A stretch of 64,000 nucleotides of DNA, from contig NZ_JAPKFL010000021.1 in the NCBI RefSeq assembly GCF_026262575.1, positions 1 through 64,000 on the forward strand, given 5' to 3'. The first letter of the stretch is position 1. Every line of letters starts with the position of its first letter. Of this stretch, positions 1 through 8,996 are shown one piece after another. Made by a program: the position numbers and the translations under genes. The DNA is from Streptomyces marinisediminis. Its GTDB lineage: Bacteria > Actinomycetota > Actinomycetes > Streptomycetales > Streptomycetaceae. The notes beneath the pieces were generated by a model. It was given only the letters and a program-made list of their open reading frames with translations. It searched no databases and was not told where the DNA came from.

Positions 1-15
1 GGCGCCGCGGGGGCC

Positions 16-58
16 GGCGGGCGGCCGGGACCCCCGGGGGGGGGCCCCGCCGCCCGCC
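16..58. terminator. possible hairpin at window edge
   Basis: Positions 16-24 (GGCGGGCGG) pair perfectly with 50-58 (CCGCCCGCC) around a C/G-rich loop. It may end a gene lying to the left of the window. There is no T-run, as is usual in Streptomyces. No gene is seen in bases 1-161. Confidence 0.3.
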
Positions 59-161
59 GTAGGCCCGCCGCCGGGCCGCGCCGCGCGCACCGGTCGCCCC
101 CTTCCGCGCGGCGCGGCCCGGCGGGTTCTGCCATCGTTGGACGGGACGAGCGGAGGCGAGG

Positions 162-1277
162 ATGCGCGGTCCGGACGACGTGGTGGACGCCGCCCGTGGC
201 TACTGGCAGCGCCGCGGGCTGCCGACCGGAGCGGAGCAGGTGGTGTACGCCCCGGCGGCCGGGGTGCTGCTGCTGGCCGTGCTCGCCGCCACGGGGCCGC
301 GCGGCGTGCTGCTGCCCCGGCCGGGCCCGCCCTGGCACGCGGAGCAGGCCCGGCTGCTCGGCCGCGCCGTCCACCTCCTGCCGACGCCGGCCGAGTGCGG
401 TGGCGTCCCGGACCCGTTCGTGCTGCTGGAGACGGTGCGCCGGGAGCGCGCGGCAGGCGGTGATCCGGGGGTGCTCGTGCTCTCCGTCGCCGACGACCCC
501 ACGGGCACCGTGCCGCCGCCGGAGTTGCTGCACGAGGTGTGCGAGGCCGCCGCCGAGGCGGGGCTGCTCGTCGTCAGTGACGAGAGCTGGCGCGACACCG
601 TGCACGACCCGCACGGCACCGTCATCGTCAGCCCCGCCGAGATCCTGCACGCGCCCGGGGCCCCCGACGCCGAGGGCGTCGTGCTCCTGACGGATCTCTC
701 GCCCTGCCTGCCGCCGCCCGACGCCGCGTCGGCCCGCCCCGCCCCGGCGCTCGCCCGGCTGCCGGGGACCGCGCGCGGCCGGGAGCTGGCGGATGCCGTG
801 CGCGGTGTCCTGACCGCCCTGCGGCTGCCGGAACCGGCGGCCGCCACCGCCGCGCGGAGCGCCGCCGCCCTGGCGGAAACGGCCGACCGCGGCGCCGAGC
901 GGGCCTCGGTCGCGCGGGCGCACGGACGGCACGCCGCCGCGCTGTGCCAGGCCGTCACCGCGGCCGGAGGGCTGTGCCGCCCCCCGCAGGCCGGACGCCA
1001 CCTCTACCCCGACCTGGAACCCCTGCGCGGCCGCCTGGCCGAGCGCGGGGTGCGGGACGCGGCCACGCTGGAGGCGGCGCTCGTGCCCCGGCTGGGCTCG
1101 GCCGTACTGGGCGGCCACCGCTTCGGGGACGACCCGCACGCCCTCCGCGTCCGCCTGGCCACCACCGCGCCGCCGCACCGGGCGCCGGGCGGCCCACTGC
1201 CGGAACCCCGCGCGGGGGCCGAAGCGTTGGCGCGAGTGGAGGCCGCGCTGGCCGACCTGACGGGAAGCGAAGGATGA
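162..1277 (+). CDS. aminotransferase class I/II-like protein lacking the PLP lysine
   Basis: A 371-aa protein with the layout of a fold-type I PLP enzyme. A large-domain segment near residues 105-145 (LVLSVADDPTGTVPPPELL, then VVSDESWRD) matches the Asn-Pro-Thr-Gly and Asp-Glu-x-Tyr regions of aspartate-aminotransferase relatives. Where the family carries Ser-x-Ser-Lys, the sequence reads LLTDLSPCLPPPDA, and there is not a single lysine anywhere in the protein. It therefore cannot form the internal aldimine and is probably a pseudoenzyme or has another role. The stop overlaps the next start (ATGA, 1274-1277), so it should be translationally coupled to the MBL hydrolase. The start ATG follows a GGAGGCGAGG-like ribosome site. 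Fold assignment is moderate and function unknown. Confidence 0.75.
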   Translation: MRGPDDVVDAARGYWQRRGLPTGAEQVVYAPAAGVLLLAVLAATGPRGVLLPRPGPPWHAEQARLLGRAVHLLPTPAECGGVPDPFVLLETVRRERAAGGDPGVLVLSVADDPTGTVPPPELLHEVCEAAAEAGLLVVSDESWRDTVHDPHGTVIVSPAEILHAPGAPDAEGVVLLTDLSPCLPPPDAASARPAPALARLPGTARGRELADAVRGVLTALRLPEPAAATAARSAAALAETADRGAERASVARAHGRHAAALCQAVTAAGGLCRPPQAGRHLYPDLEPLRGRLAERGVRDAATLEAALVPRLGSAVLGGHRFGDDPHALRVRLATTAPPHRAPGGPLPEPRAGAEALARVEAALADLTGSEG

Positions 1278-2380
1278 CCGAACAGGAACAGCGACAGCAA
1301 CACGTACGACAGCTCCCGGGGGCCGGGCGGGGCGCACGGCCCGCCCGGCGCGGCTCGCCCCCGGTGGACGCGGCGGAACCGGCGGCGGGCGGCACCGGTC
1401 CGGTGCGGCCGCTGGGCGCGCGCCGGCGGTGGACCGGCGGCTTCGGCGACCGGCTCGGCGAGCCGCTGCCCGGCCCGCTCGCCATCCTGCGGGCCACCTG
1501 GCGCGGCGGCATGCGGCCGGAGCAGGAGGTGCTGCGCGCCCAGCGCCCGCGCCTGCCCGTGGCGCCCGGCCCGCTGCCGTCCGCGGGCCCCGGCACCGTG
1601 GCCGTCACGTGGGCCGGCCACGCGAGCTGGGTGATCTCCATCGCCGGTCTGACGGTGCTCGCGGATCCGGTCTGGTCCCGCCGCATCCTCGGCACGCCCG
1701 CCCGCATCACCCCGGTCGGCGTGCCGTGGGAGGACCTGCCGCCCATCGACGCCGTCGTCATCTCGCACAACCACTACGACCACCTCGACGCCCCCACCCT
1801 GGCCCGGCTGCCCCGGGACACCCCGCTGTTCGTCCCCGCCAACCTGGCCGGCTGGTGCCGGCGGCGCCGCTTCACCACCGTCACCGACCTCGACTGGTGG
1901 GAGGCGGCCGAACTCGCGGCGCCCGGCGGTGGCCACGTGCGGTTCGACTTCGTGCCCGCACACCACTGGTCGCGCCGCGGCCTGGCGGACGGCTGCCGCT
2001 CGCTGTGGGGCGGGTGGGTCCTCACCGCGCCGGACGGGCGGCGGGTCTACTTCGCCGGGGACACCGGCTACGGTCACTGGTTCGCGGAGATCGGCCGCCG
2101 GCTGCCCGGCATCGACCTCGCGCTGCTGCCCATCGGCGCCTACGCGCCGCGGCGGCTGCTGCGCCCCGTGCACACCGACCCGGAGGAGGCCGTCCGCGCC
2201 TGCGGGGACGTGGGCGCCGCGCGCATGGCGCCGATGCACTGGGGCACGTTCCTGCTGTCCGGCGAGCCGCCGCTCGAACCGCTGATCCGGGTGCGGAAGG
2301 CCTGGGCGGCGCACGGACGTCCCGCCGAGGACCTGTGGGACCTGCCCGTCGGCGGCTCCCGCGCCCTGCCCGCGCGCTGA
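1274..2380 (+). CDS. metallo-beta-lactamase fold hydrolase, NAPE-PLD-like
   Basis: The start ATG at 1274 overlaps the upstream stop, giving 368 aa. The metal-binding motif H165-N-H167-Y-D169-H170 is intact, followed by H230/H231, D263 (FAGDTGYG) and H322 (MHWGTF), the usual dinuclear-metal ligand set. The surrounding pattern (TWAGHASWVI near 113-121, then ADPVWS, then the HxHxDH motif) is that of the N-acyl-phosphatidylethanolamine phospholipase D / UlaG-like branch, whose members hydrolyse phosphodiester or lactone bonds. The first roughly 50 residues are low-complexity and probably disordered. No signal peptide is seen, so it is likely cytoplasmic. The substrate is not predictable. Coupling to the lysine-free aminotransferase-like gene suggests a two-protein unit. 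Confidence 0.85.
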   Translation: MTEQEQRQQHVRQLPGAGRGARPARRGSPPVDAAEPAAGGTGPVRPLGARRRWTGGFGDRLGEPLPGPLAILRATWRGGMRPEQEVLRAQRPRLPVAPGPLPSAGPGTVAVTWAGHASWVISIAGLTVLADPVWSRRILGTPARITPVGVPWEDLPPIDAVVISHNHYDHLDAPTLARLPRDTPLFVPANLAGWCRRRRFTTVTDLDWWEAAELAAPGGGHVRFDFVPAHHWSRRGLADGCRSLWGGWVLTAPDGRRVYFAGDTGYGHWFAEIGRRLPGIDLALLPIGAYAPRRLLRPVHTDPEEAVRACGDVGAARMAPMHWGTFLLSGEPPLEPLIRVRKAWAAHGRPAEDLWDLPVGGSRALPAR

Positions 2381-2451
2381 CGCGCCCCCCCCGCACCGCG
2401 ACGCCCACCGACGACGCGCCCGAGAAGACGCACCCGAGAAGGAGCCCCGCC

Positions 2452-2769
2452 ATGGCCAGGCCGCAACCGCTGACCGACGCCGAACTGTCCACCGCGCTGG
2501 CCGAGCTGCCCGGCTGGTCCGCCGACGGGGGCCGGCTGGCGCGCACCTACCGGCTGCCCGGCCACCGGCACGCGGCGGCGTTCGTGGTGCACGTCGCCGC
2601 CATCCAGGACGAGTTGGACCACCACGCCGAGCTGACCCTCGGCTACCGGACGCTGGCCGTGTCGGTGGTCACGCACAGCGCGGGCGACCGGATCACGGAG
2701 CTGGACGCGCGACTGGCCCGCCGCATCGAGGACGCGGCACCCGCGCACGGCGCGAGCGACGACGCCTGA
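2452..2769 (+). CDS. 4a-hydroxytetrahydrobiopterin (pterin-4a-carbinolamine) dehydratase
   Basis: A 105-aa protein matching the PCD/DCoH family in length and pattern: an N-terminal helix (LTDAELSTALAELPGW), then a His-His pair (DHHAEL) and a V-x-V-x-x-x-TH segment (SVVTHSAGDRITELD). Typical members dehydrate 4a-hydroxy-tetrahydropterin during aromatic amino-acid hydroxylation. The classical HHPE signature is HHAE here, so activity is likely but unproven. The start is fixed by a strong GAGAAGGAG site 8 nt upstream. No aromatic amino-acid hydroxylase is seen in the window. It is followed by a perfect 18-bp hairpin. Confidence 0.85.
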   Translation: MARPQPLTDAELSTALAELPGWSADGGRLARTYRLPGHRHAAAFVVHVAAIQDELDHHAELTLGYRTLAVSVVTHSAGDRITELDARLARRIEDAAPAHGASDDA

Positions 2770-2810
2770 GCCGCCCCCCGCCCGGCGCGGGCGGGCCGCG
2801 TGCCCACGAA

Positions 2811-2850
2811 CGGCGGTGGCCGCACCGGGGGTCCGGTGCGGCCACCGCCG
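2811..2850 (+). terminator. 18-bp perfect hairpin after the pterin dehydratase gene
   Basis: Bases 2811-2828 pair perfectly with 2833-2850 around a GGGT loop. There is no T-tract, as is usual for Streptomyces terminators. Confidence 0.75.
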
Positions 2851-2910
2851 CTGACCACGTCGCCGTCCGTGTGGCACGCCGCCCCGCGGCGGCCGGGGCG
2901 GGACGGCCGA

Positions 2911-2940
2911 GGGCCCCCCGGTCCGGAGACCGGGGGGCCC
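2911..2940. terminator. 13-bp perfect hairpin between convergent genes
   Basis: GGGCCCCCCGGTC at 2911-2923 pairs with 2928-2940 around CGGA. It lies 16 nt beyond the stop of the minus-strand protease gene, and probably serves as its terminator and as a second barrier for the plus-strand gene. Confidence 0.75.
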
Positions 2941-2955
2941 GTGAGGCGAGGGGCG

Positions 2956-4107
2956 TCAGCCCGTCACCAGGGTCAGGCCGTAGGAGGAGAGGATGGGGTT
3001 GAGCGGCTGGAAGTAGGTCGTCCCGCCGGTGCGGCAGTTGCCCGAGCCGCCGGAGGTGACGCCCTGCGCCTGGCTGCCGGAGATGTACGCACCGCCGGAG
3101 TCACCGGGCTCGGCGCACACGCTGGTGCGGGTCACGCCGGAGATGGTGCCCTCGGGGTAGCGCACGGAGGTGTTGTGCTGCTGGACGGTGCCGCAGTGCC
3201 AGCCGGTCGTCGAGCCGGAGCGGCAGATGGACGAGCCCACCGGGGCCTGCCGGGAGCCGGCCACGCGGTAGCTGCTGCCGCGCACGTAGGGGGTCGGGTT
3301 CCAGGAGCTGTTGACCGCCACCCAGGCCATGTCGCGGCCGGGGAAGTAGGAGGCCTGGAAGGTGCCCTGGGAGGCCCGGTTGTACCCGTAGGTCGAGGTG
3401 CCGACGCGCCCGCAGTGGCCCGCGGTCGCGAAGCCCGGCGTCGAGCCGCGGCGCACCGCGAAGCCGACGGAGCAGCGGCCGCCGCTGCCCATGTAGTAGG
3501 CGTCGCCGCCCACCACGTCGTACAGCGGCCGGGGGGCCTCTTCGGACTTCTCGACGCGCACGGCGCCGGCGTCCACACCGCTGTCGGCGACGAGCTGACG
3601 GGCCTCGGCCGGGTCGGCCGACCGCACGACGATGCTGTTGGACTCGGCGTCGACGTACCAGACCGACGCGGCGTCCTTCGCGGCGCCCTGGGCGGCCTTG
3701 TCGAGCTTCTTCATGCCCGCGTTGAGCTCGCCGAGGCTGTGCTCGACGACCTTGGCGGTGGCGCCGGCCTTCTCGATGGCGGCTGCCTGGTCGCGGTCGC
3801 TGGTGGCCACGACGAGTTCGGCGGTGGCGCCGGAGACCCAGGCGCCGCTGAAGTCGCTGCCCAGCGCCTTCTCCAGCTTGGGCGCGAGCTTGCTGGCCTC
3901 GGCCTCGTTGACGACCCGGGCCTTCGCCTCGGCCGGGGTCAGGCCGAGGTCGCGTTCCATCGCCTTGAGCATGCCCGCGGGCATCTCGACCGACGGCTTG
4001 GCCTGGGGCAGCTCCTGGGCGCCCGCGGTGACGGGGAGGGTGCTGATGAGGCCCAGGGCGGCGATTGCGGCGGCGGCGCCGGTGAGCGCACGTCGTCTGT
4101 GGAGCAT
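2956..4107 (-). CDS. secreted S1-family serine protease (streptogrisin/alpha-lytic type) with prodomain
   Basis: A 383-aa preproprotein. The twin-Arg/Lys-containing N-terminus (MLHRRRALTG) and hydrophobic stretch to about residue 30 (TAGA-QE) form a signal peptide. Residues about 31-195 are an alpha-lytic-type prodomain (inhibitor/foldase), and the mature protease begins near DVVGGDAYYMG (about 197). The catalytic triad is H231 (TAGHC), D259 (GRDMAW) and S337 (GDSGGA). Cysteines around 212/232, 295/305 and 331/358 fit the three disulfides of the large streptogrisins. The product is an extracellular peptidase, self-processed. It is monocistronic. The promoter should lie in the AT-richer 4108-4200 segment. 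Confidence 0.93.
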   Translation of the reverse strand: MLHRRRALTGAAAAIAALGLISTLPVTAGAQELPQAKPSVEMPAGMLKAMERDLGLTPAEAKARVVNEAEASKLAPKLEKALGSDFSGAWVSGATAELVVATSDRDQAAAIEKAGATAKVVEHSLGELNAGMKKLDKAAQGAAKDAASVWYVDAESNSIVVRSADPAEARQLVADSGVDAGAVRVEKSEEAPRPLYDVVGGDAYYMGSGGRCSVGFAVRRGSTPGFATAGHCGRVGTSTYGYNRASQGTFQASYFPGRDMAWVAVNSSWNPTPYVRGSSYRVAGSRQAPVGSSICRSGSTTGWHCGTVQQHNTSVRYPEGTISGVTRTSVCAEPGDSGGAYISGSQAQGVTSGGSGNCRTGGTTYFQPLNPILSSYGLTLVTG

Positions 4108-4211
4108 GGGGGTTCTCCTCGGTGTTGGGGGGTGCGCTGATCAAGTTAGCCATCACTCGATCGGGCGTGTACCTGCCAACCAATCCCTCTTACGGTGTGA
4201 TGGAAGACACG

Positions 4212-4244
4212 TCCGGTCGGCCTCCGCGCCGGAGGCCGACCGGA
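4212..4244 (-). terminator. 15-bp perfect hairpin after the LysR gene
   Basis: TCCGGTCGGCCTCCG at 4212-4226 pairs perfectly with 4230-4244 around a 3-nt loop. It is placed just downstream of the minus-strand LysR stop at 4302. Confidence 0.7.
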
Positions 4245-4301
4245 CTCCGGCGGCCGGGTGGGCGCCGACCGGGGTCAGCGCGGGTGCCGGCGCCGCCCGG
4301 G

Positions 4302-5261
4302 TCAGCGGCCGCGCCGGTGCGGGGCGTCGGAGGCGAGCCAGCGCGCGTAGCGGGGGTTGCGGGCCGCCGCCTCCCGGTGCGCCTGCCGGGCGGAGGCGAG
4401 CACCGCGGGCGCGGCGCCGGCCGCCGGCCCGGCCGGGTCGTGGCCCAGGACGTGCCGCCAGCTCAGCGGCGTCCCGGCCAGCGGGACGGTCACCACGCCG
4501 GGCGTGGGCGGGAACGTGGCCCGGCACAGCCCCACCGCCCGGCCCACTTGCACCAGGTGGACGCACGAGGAGGTGTCCGTCTCGAACAGGGGCCCCGGGG
4601 TGAAGCCCGACTGGGCGCAGGCGGCGGCGAAGCAGTCCCCGAAGCAGCCGTCGCCGGGTGTGCTCGTCCAGCGCTCCTCGGCCAGCTTGCCCAGTTCGAG
4701 CTCGGCTTCACCGGCGTGCGGGTGGTCGGCCGGCAGCAGGACGAACACCGGGTCGCAGGCCACCGTGCGCCACTCCAGCCGGTCCGACTCCGGTGGCAGG
4801 GCGTCGCTGCACACCCCGGTGAGGGCGAAGTCCAGCCGCCCGTCGACCACCTGCGCGGCGACGTCCTCCTGCGACCAGGAGGTGTAGGTGCTCACCGGTG
4901 CGGTCGGATGCGCGGCCGACAGGTGGTCCACCAGCGCGCCCAGCAGCATCCCGTGGGTGCCGCCGAGCCGGAAGCGGGGCGCGGCCTGCCACGCCCCGGC
5001 CAGCCGCTTGGCGTCCTCCTCCAACTGCCGCATCGCGGGCAGCACCACCCGGGCCCGGTCGAGCACCAGCTCGCCCAGGGGCGTGGGCCGCGCGCCGCCC
5101 CGGTCCCGGACGAACAACGGCCCGCCCAGGGCCCGTTCGATGCGTTTGAGCTGCGCGCTGAGCGCGGACTGGGCGAGTCCGAGTGCGGTGGCGGCGCGGG
5201 TGAGGCTGCCCGCGTCCGCTATCGCCCGGACGACCTTGAGGTGCCGTAGCTCCAGGTCCAT
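4302..5261 (-). CDS. LysR-family transcriptional regulator
   Basis: A 319-aa protein with the canonical LysR N-terminal winged HTH (LRHLKVVRAIADAGSLTRAATALGLAQSALSAQLKRIE, about residues 5-42) followed by a long linker helix. The C-terminal substrate-binding domain starts near residue 90 (RFRLGGTHGMLLGALVDHL). Such regulators bind DNA as tetramers and respond to a small co-inducer. The target is unknown. It is flanked by a convergent-type terminator on one side and 115 nt of non-coding DNA on the other, next to a decayed gene, so no obvious divergent partner gives a clue to its ligand. Confidence 0.92.
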   Translation of the reverse strand: MDLELRHLKVVRAIADAGSLTRAATALGLAQSALSAQLKRIERALGGPLFVRDRGGARPTPLGELVLDRARVVLPAMRQLEEDAKRLAGAWQAAPRFRLGGTHGMLLGALVDHLSAAHPTAPVSTYTSWSQEDVAAQVVDGRLDFALTGVCSDALPPESDRLEWRTVACDPVFVLLPADHPHAGEAELELGKLAEERWTSTPGDGCFGDCFAAACAQSGFTPGPLFETDTSSCVHLVQVGRAVGLCRATFPPTPGVVTVPLAGTPLSWRHVLGHDPAGPAAGAAPAVLASARQAHREAAARNPRYARWLASDAPHRRGR

Positions 5262-5375
5262 GCGTCCTCTTCTCCGTGGCCCGAGCCCGCCCGGGGTCGC
5301 CGGGTGGGCCGATGGCGGCCTGCGCCCGCGTGGGGGAGCGGGGTGGGCCCTGACGACGCAGGTCGCACCGAGAAA

Positions 5376-6031
5376 TTAGGCCCCGGGGAGGCGCGGGGCA
5401 ATACGCTTCCGCGCACCGGGCGCACGCCGGACGGGTCGGGAGAGCGGCATGAGGACCGAGCCGACGAGGTACGCGGTCGCGTTGGCGGCGGGGACGGGGC
5501 CGCAGACGACGGCGGCCTCGTCGTCCACGGTGTACTCCTGGGTACTTCTGGGTAGTCCTCGGTACTCCTCGCCCGAGCCGGAGGTCTTCAGCTCCTGCTC
5601 CGCGAGGGCCTTGGCGGCGCGGCCCCGCGGGCCGGCCGGGCCCAGGCGCTCGCCCCCACGTGGTGGGTCAGCACCTGGGTGAGCTTCCTCCGGTCCTCCG
5701 GCAGCGCGTTCGGGTCCTCCTCCGGGAGCTGGGCGAAGGCGTCGTCGGCGGGCGCGCAGACGGTGAAGTCCTCGGCGCTGGTGAGGGTGTCCACCAACCC
5801 GGCCGCCTGGACGGCCTGGACCAGCGGGGACGGCTCCGGGTGGCCGGACGCCGCGGTGGCCACCGGGTCGTCGGCCATGCCGTCGACGCCTCCCTCGCCC
5901 TCGGCCGGGGCGGCCGAGCACGCCCCGCCGAACGGCCGGGTGCCGCCGCCCCGGCCGGCGGTGGCGTCCCCGGTGGCCTCCGTGGTCGCCTCCCGGGCGT
6001 TCCGGTCCCCCACCGCTCGCACACGCCACAC
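5376..6031 (-). pseudogene. decayed fasciclin (FAS1) domain lipoprotein gene
   Basis: From about 5950 down to 5650 one frame reads a good FAS1 N-half (GMADDPVATAASGHPE, then LVDTLTSAEDFTVCAPADDAFAQLP, then LTQVLTHHV). The C-half (ALAEQELKTSGSGEEY, then YTVDDEAAVVCGPVPAANATAYLVGSVLMP) continues only in another frame, so a frameshift lies near 5650. The usual signal peptide and lipobox before the GACSAAP region are also missing. A short in-frame expansion (GEEY to GEEYRGLPRSTQEYTV) sits at about 5535-5570, where the DNA repeats a gagtac-like unit. Intact family members are secreted adhesion-like lipoproteins of about 210-220 aa. A GTG/ATG-initiated fragment could still be translated but would not fold as FAS1. 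Confidence 0.8.
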
Positions 6032-6104
6032 GCCGCGACCCGGGGCTGCGGGGCGCGGCGTGCGGGGCAGCCCGGCGCACGGGCGCGGCGCGGGGCGGGC
6101 CGGT

Positions 6105-6941
6105 TCAGCCCATGAAGTCCATCGTGGACGGGTCCGGGCCGAGCCGGGAGCCCGTCTCCAGGGCCGCGATCGCGGACATGTCCTCCGCGTCCAGCTCGAA
6201 GTCGAGGACCTCGAAGTTCTCGGTGATGCGCGACGGGGTGACGGACTTGGGGATCACCACGTTGCCGAGCTGGAGGTGCCAGCGCAGCACGACCTGCGCG
6301 GGGGTGCGCCCGTGCTTGCGCCCGATCGCCCCGACCGACGGCTCGGTCAGCACGTCCTTGCCCTGACCCAGCGGCGACCAGGCCTCGGTGGCGATGTGGT
6401 GCGCGGTGTTGAAGGTGCGGAGCTGCTCCTGCTGGAAGTGCGGGTGCAGCTCGACCTGGTTGACCGCCGGCACGGTGGACGTCTCGGCCAGCAGCCGCTC
6501 CAGGTGCGGGGGCTGGAAGTTGGAGACGCCGATGGCCCGCGCCCGGCCGTCGGTGGCGAGCTTCTCGAACGCGCGCCAGGTGTCGACGTAGCGGTCGAAC
6601 ATGGGGACCGGCCAGTGGATCAGGTACAGGTCCACGTAGTCGGTGCCCAGGCGCTCCAGGGAGGCGTCGAAGGCGCGCAGCGTCGCGTCGTACCCCTGCT
6701 CGGTGTTCCACAGCTTCGTGGTGAGGAAGACGTCCTCGCGCGGCACCCCGGACTCGGCGATCGCCCGGCCGGTGCCCACCTCGTTCTCGTAGGCGGCGGC
6801 GGTGTCGATGCTGCGGTAGCCGGCCTCCAGGGCCCGTGCGACGGCGGTGGCCGCCTCGTCGTCGGGCACCTGCCAGACGCCGAAGCCGAGCTGCGGCATG
6901 GTGACGCCGTTGTTCAGGGTGATGCGGGGAACGCTGCTCAC
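6105..6941 (-). CDS. aldo/keto reductase (AKR5-like)
   Basis: A 278-aa single-domain TIM-barrel NADPH-dependent oxidoreductase. The catalytic tetrad is complete: D46 (YRSIDTAAAY), Y51, K76 (LTTKLWN) and H109 (YLIHWP). Cofactor-binding signatures GVSNF (about 138) and IPKSVTPSRITEN (about 223-235) are present. The family reduces small aldehydes and ketones such as methylglyoxal or 2,5-diketo-gluconate. It appears monocistronic, with a start ATG shortly after a GTGAGGACC-type site. The 210-nt gap to the upstream acyl-CoA ligase stop holds only GC-rich sequence. Confidence 0.93.
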   Translation of the reverse strand: MSSVPRITLNNGVTMPQLGFGVWQVPDDEAATAVARALEAGYRSIDTAAAYENEVGTGRAIAESGVPREDVFLTTKLWNTEQGYDATLRAFDASLERLGTDYVDLYLIHWPVPMFDRYVDTWRAFEKLATDGRARAIGVSNFQPPHLERLLAETSTVPAVNQVELHPHFQQEQLRTFNTAHHIATEAWSPLGQGKDVLTEPSVGAIGRKHGRTPAQVVLRWHLQLGNVVIPKSVTPSRITENFEVLDFELDAEDMSAIAALETGSRLGPDPSTMDFMG

Positions 6942-7151
6942 GTGTGCGGGGTCCTCACGTCGGTCGGTGGTGCGCGTACTCCCAGGGTGAACGTACGACG
7001 GCGCCCGCGCATTCCCGGACGCCCGCGGCCGGAGCGCGCCGACCGCATCCGCCGGCCGCGTCCGGTGCTCGGATCCGCGTCCGGGTCCGACGTCCCGCTC
7101 CGACGTCCGGCTCGGGCGCCCGGGCGCCGCGGCGTGGCCCCCCGGAGGCGC

Positions 7152-8978
7152 TCAGGTGCGGTAGAGCCGGTCGATCTCCGCCGCGTACGCCCGCTCGATC
7201 ACGGCCCGCCGCAGCTTCAGCGACGGCGTGAGGAGACCGTTCTCCTCGGTGAACCGCGTCCCCAGGACGCGGAAGGCGCGGATCGACTCCGCCGTGGAGA
7301 CCCGGGTGTTGGCGGCCAGCACCGCGCGCCGGATCTCCGCCTCCAGTTCGGCGTCGCGCACCACCCGCCGCCGTGCCAGGGCCGGCCGGTGCCGCAGGGC
7401 CAGCCAGTGCGCGACCGCCTCCGGGTCCAGCGTGATCAGCGCCGCCACGTAGGGCCGGTCGTTGCCGACCAGCAGGCACTGCGCCACCAGCGGGTGCGCG
7501 CACACCCGCTCCTCCAGCGGCCCGGGGGAGACGCTCTTGCCACCGGAGGTCACCAGGATCTCCTTCTTGCGCCCGGTGATCGTCAGGTAGCCGTCCTCGT
7601 CGAGCGAGCCGAGGTCGCCGGTGGCCAGCCACCCCTCGTACAGCGCGTCGGCGGAGGCCTGCGGGCTGTTGTGGTAGCCCCGGAACACCTGCGCGCCGTG
7701 CACCCACACCTCGCCGTCGTCGGCGATGTGCACCGACGCCCCCGGCAGCGGCCGGCCCACGGTCCCGAACCGCACGCGCCCGGGCGGGTTGGCGACGACG
7801 CCGCCGGTGGTCTCCGTCAGTCCGTACCCCTCGTAGATCCGGACGCCCGCGCCGTCGAAGAACAGCCCCAGCCGCCGCTCCAGCGCCGAGCCGCCGGACA
7901 TCGCCGCCGCGCACCGGCCGCCCAGCGCCTGACGGAACCGGGCGTACACCAGCCGGTCGAAGACCCGGTGCCGCACCCGCAGCGCCGGGCTCGGCCCGGG
8001 CCCGGCGCCGAAGGCCCGCGCCTCGCTCGCCTCGGCGAAGCGCACCGCCACCTCCACCGCCCGGTCGAAGGTGGCGAGCCGGCCCTCGGCCTCGAACCGG
8101 CGGCGCGCGGCGGTGAACAGGCGCTCGAAGACGTAGGGGACGGCCAGGAAGAACCCGGGCCGGAAGGCGGCCAGGTCCGGCAGCAGCTCGGCGGCCGTCA
8201 ACGCCGGCTGGTGGCCCAGCTTCACCCCGCCGCGCACCGCCGCCACCTGCACCATCCGCCCGAAGACGTGCGACAGCGGCAGGAACAGCAGCGTCGAGGG
8301 CCGCGCGCCCGGACGCGGCCGGATCACGCGCTCGTAGTGGGCCAGCATGCCGTCGCACTCGGCCATGAAGTTGCCGTGCGTCAGCACGCAGCCCTTGGGC
8401 CGCCCGGTGGTGCCCGAGGTGTAGAGCACCGTGGCCGGGACGTCGGGGGTGAGCGCCCTGCGGTGCCGGTCCACCACACTGTCCGCCAGGTGCGCCCCCG
8501 CGGCCACGAGATGCTCCTCGGCCCCCGCGTCGACCTGCCACAGCCGCTTCAGCATCGGCAGCCGGCCGATGACCGAGCCGACCGTCATCGCGTGGTCCTC
8601 GCTCTCCACGATCGCCGCGCTCACTCCGGCGTCGTGCAGGATCCACCACACCTGCTCCGCCGAGGACGTGGGGTAGACCGGCACCGACTGGGCGCCCACC
8701 GACCACAGGGCGAAGTCCAGCAGCGTCCACTCGTAGCGCGTGCGGCACATCAGCGCCACCCGGTCACCGAACCGGACGCCTTCCGCGAGCAGCCCCTTGG
8801 CCACCGCCAGCACCTGGTCGCGGAAGTCGGCCGCGCGCACGTCCCGCCAGCGGCCCCGGGCGTCCTTGCGCGCGAGCACCGCCAGGTCCGGCTCGCGCTC
8901 GGCCCGGGCGAAGACCGTGTCGGCCAGGCCGCCGACGGGGGCCTGCGTCACCACGGCCGGGACGGTGACATCGCGCAC
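7152..8978 (-). CDS. long-chain fatty-acid--CoA ligase (AMP-forming)
   Basis: The start is placed at GTG 8978 because GGGAGGAGG stands 8 nt before it; a longer frame to 9164 lacks a ribosome site. That gives 608 aa. The AMP-binding P-loop motif YTSGTTGRPKG, the gate region, the adenylate motif YGLTETTGG and the hinge TGDLGSLDEDGYLTITGRKK are all present in order, as in FadD15-type enzymes. It activates long-chain fatty acids for beta-oxidation or lipid synthesis in the cytoplasm or at the membrane. The C-terminal catalytic region carries TSGGKSVSPGPLEE, in which Lys is kept. Its upstream region is shared divergently with the SBF transporter and contains an inverted repeat. Confidence 0.93.
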   Translation of the reverse strand: MRDVTVPAVVTQAPVGGLADTVFARAEREPDLAVLARKDARGRWRDVRAADFRDQVLAVAKGLLAEGVRFGDRVALMCRTRYEWTLLDFALWSVGAQSVPVYPTSSAEQVWWILHDAGVSAAIVESEDHAMTVGSVIGRLPMLKRLWQVDAGAEEHLVAAGAHLADSVVDRHRRALTPDVPATVLYTSGTTGRPKGCVLTHGNFMAECDGMLAHYERVIRPRPGARPSTLLFLPLSHVFGRMVQVAAVRGGVKLGHQPALTAAELLPDLAAFRPGFFLAVPYVFERLFTAARRRFEAEGRLATFDRAVEVAVRFAEASEARAFGAGPGPSPALRVRHRVFDRLVYARFRQALGGRCAAAMSGGSALERRLGLFFDGAGVRIYEGYGLTETTGGVVANPPGRVRFGTVGRPLPGASVHIADDGEVWVHGAQVFRGYHNSPQASADALYEGWLATGDLGSLDEDGYLTITGRKKEILVTSGGKSVSPGPLEERVCAHPLVAQCLLVGNDRPYVAALITLDPEAVAHWLALRHRPALARRRVVRDAELEAEIRRAVLAANTRVSTAESIRAFRVLGTRFTEENGLLTPSLKLRRAVIERAYAAEIDRLYRT

Positions 8979-8996
8979 GGGCCGCCTCCTCCCGCG

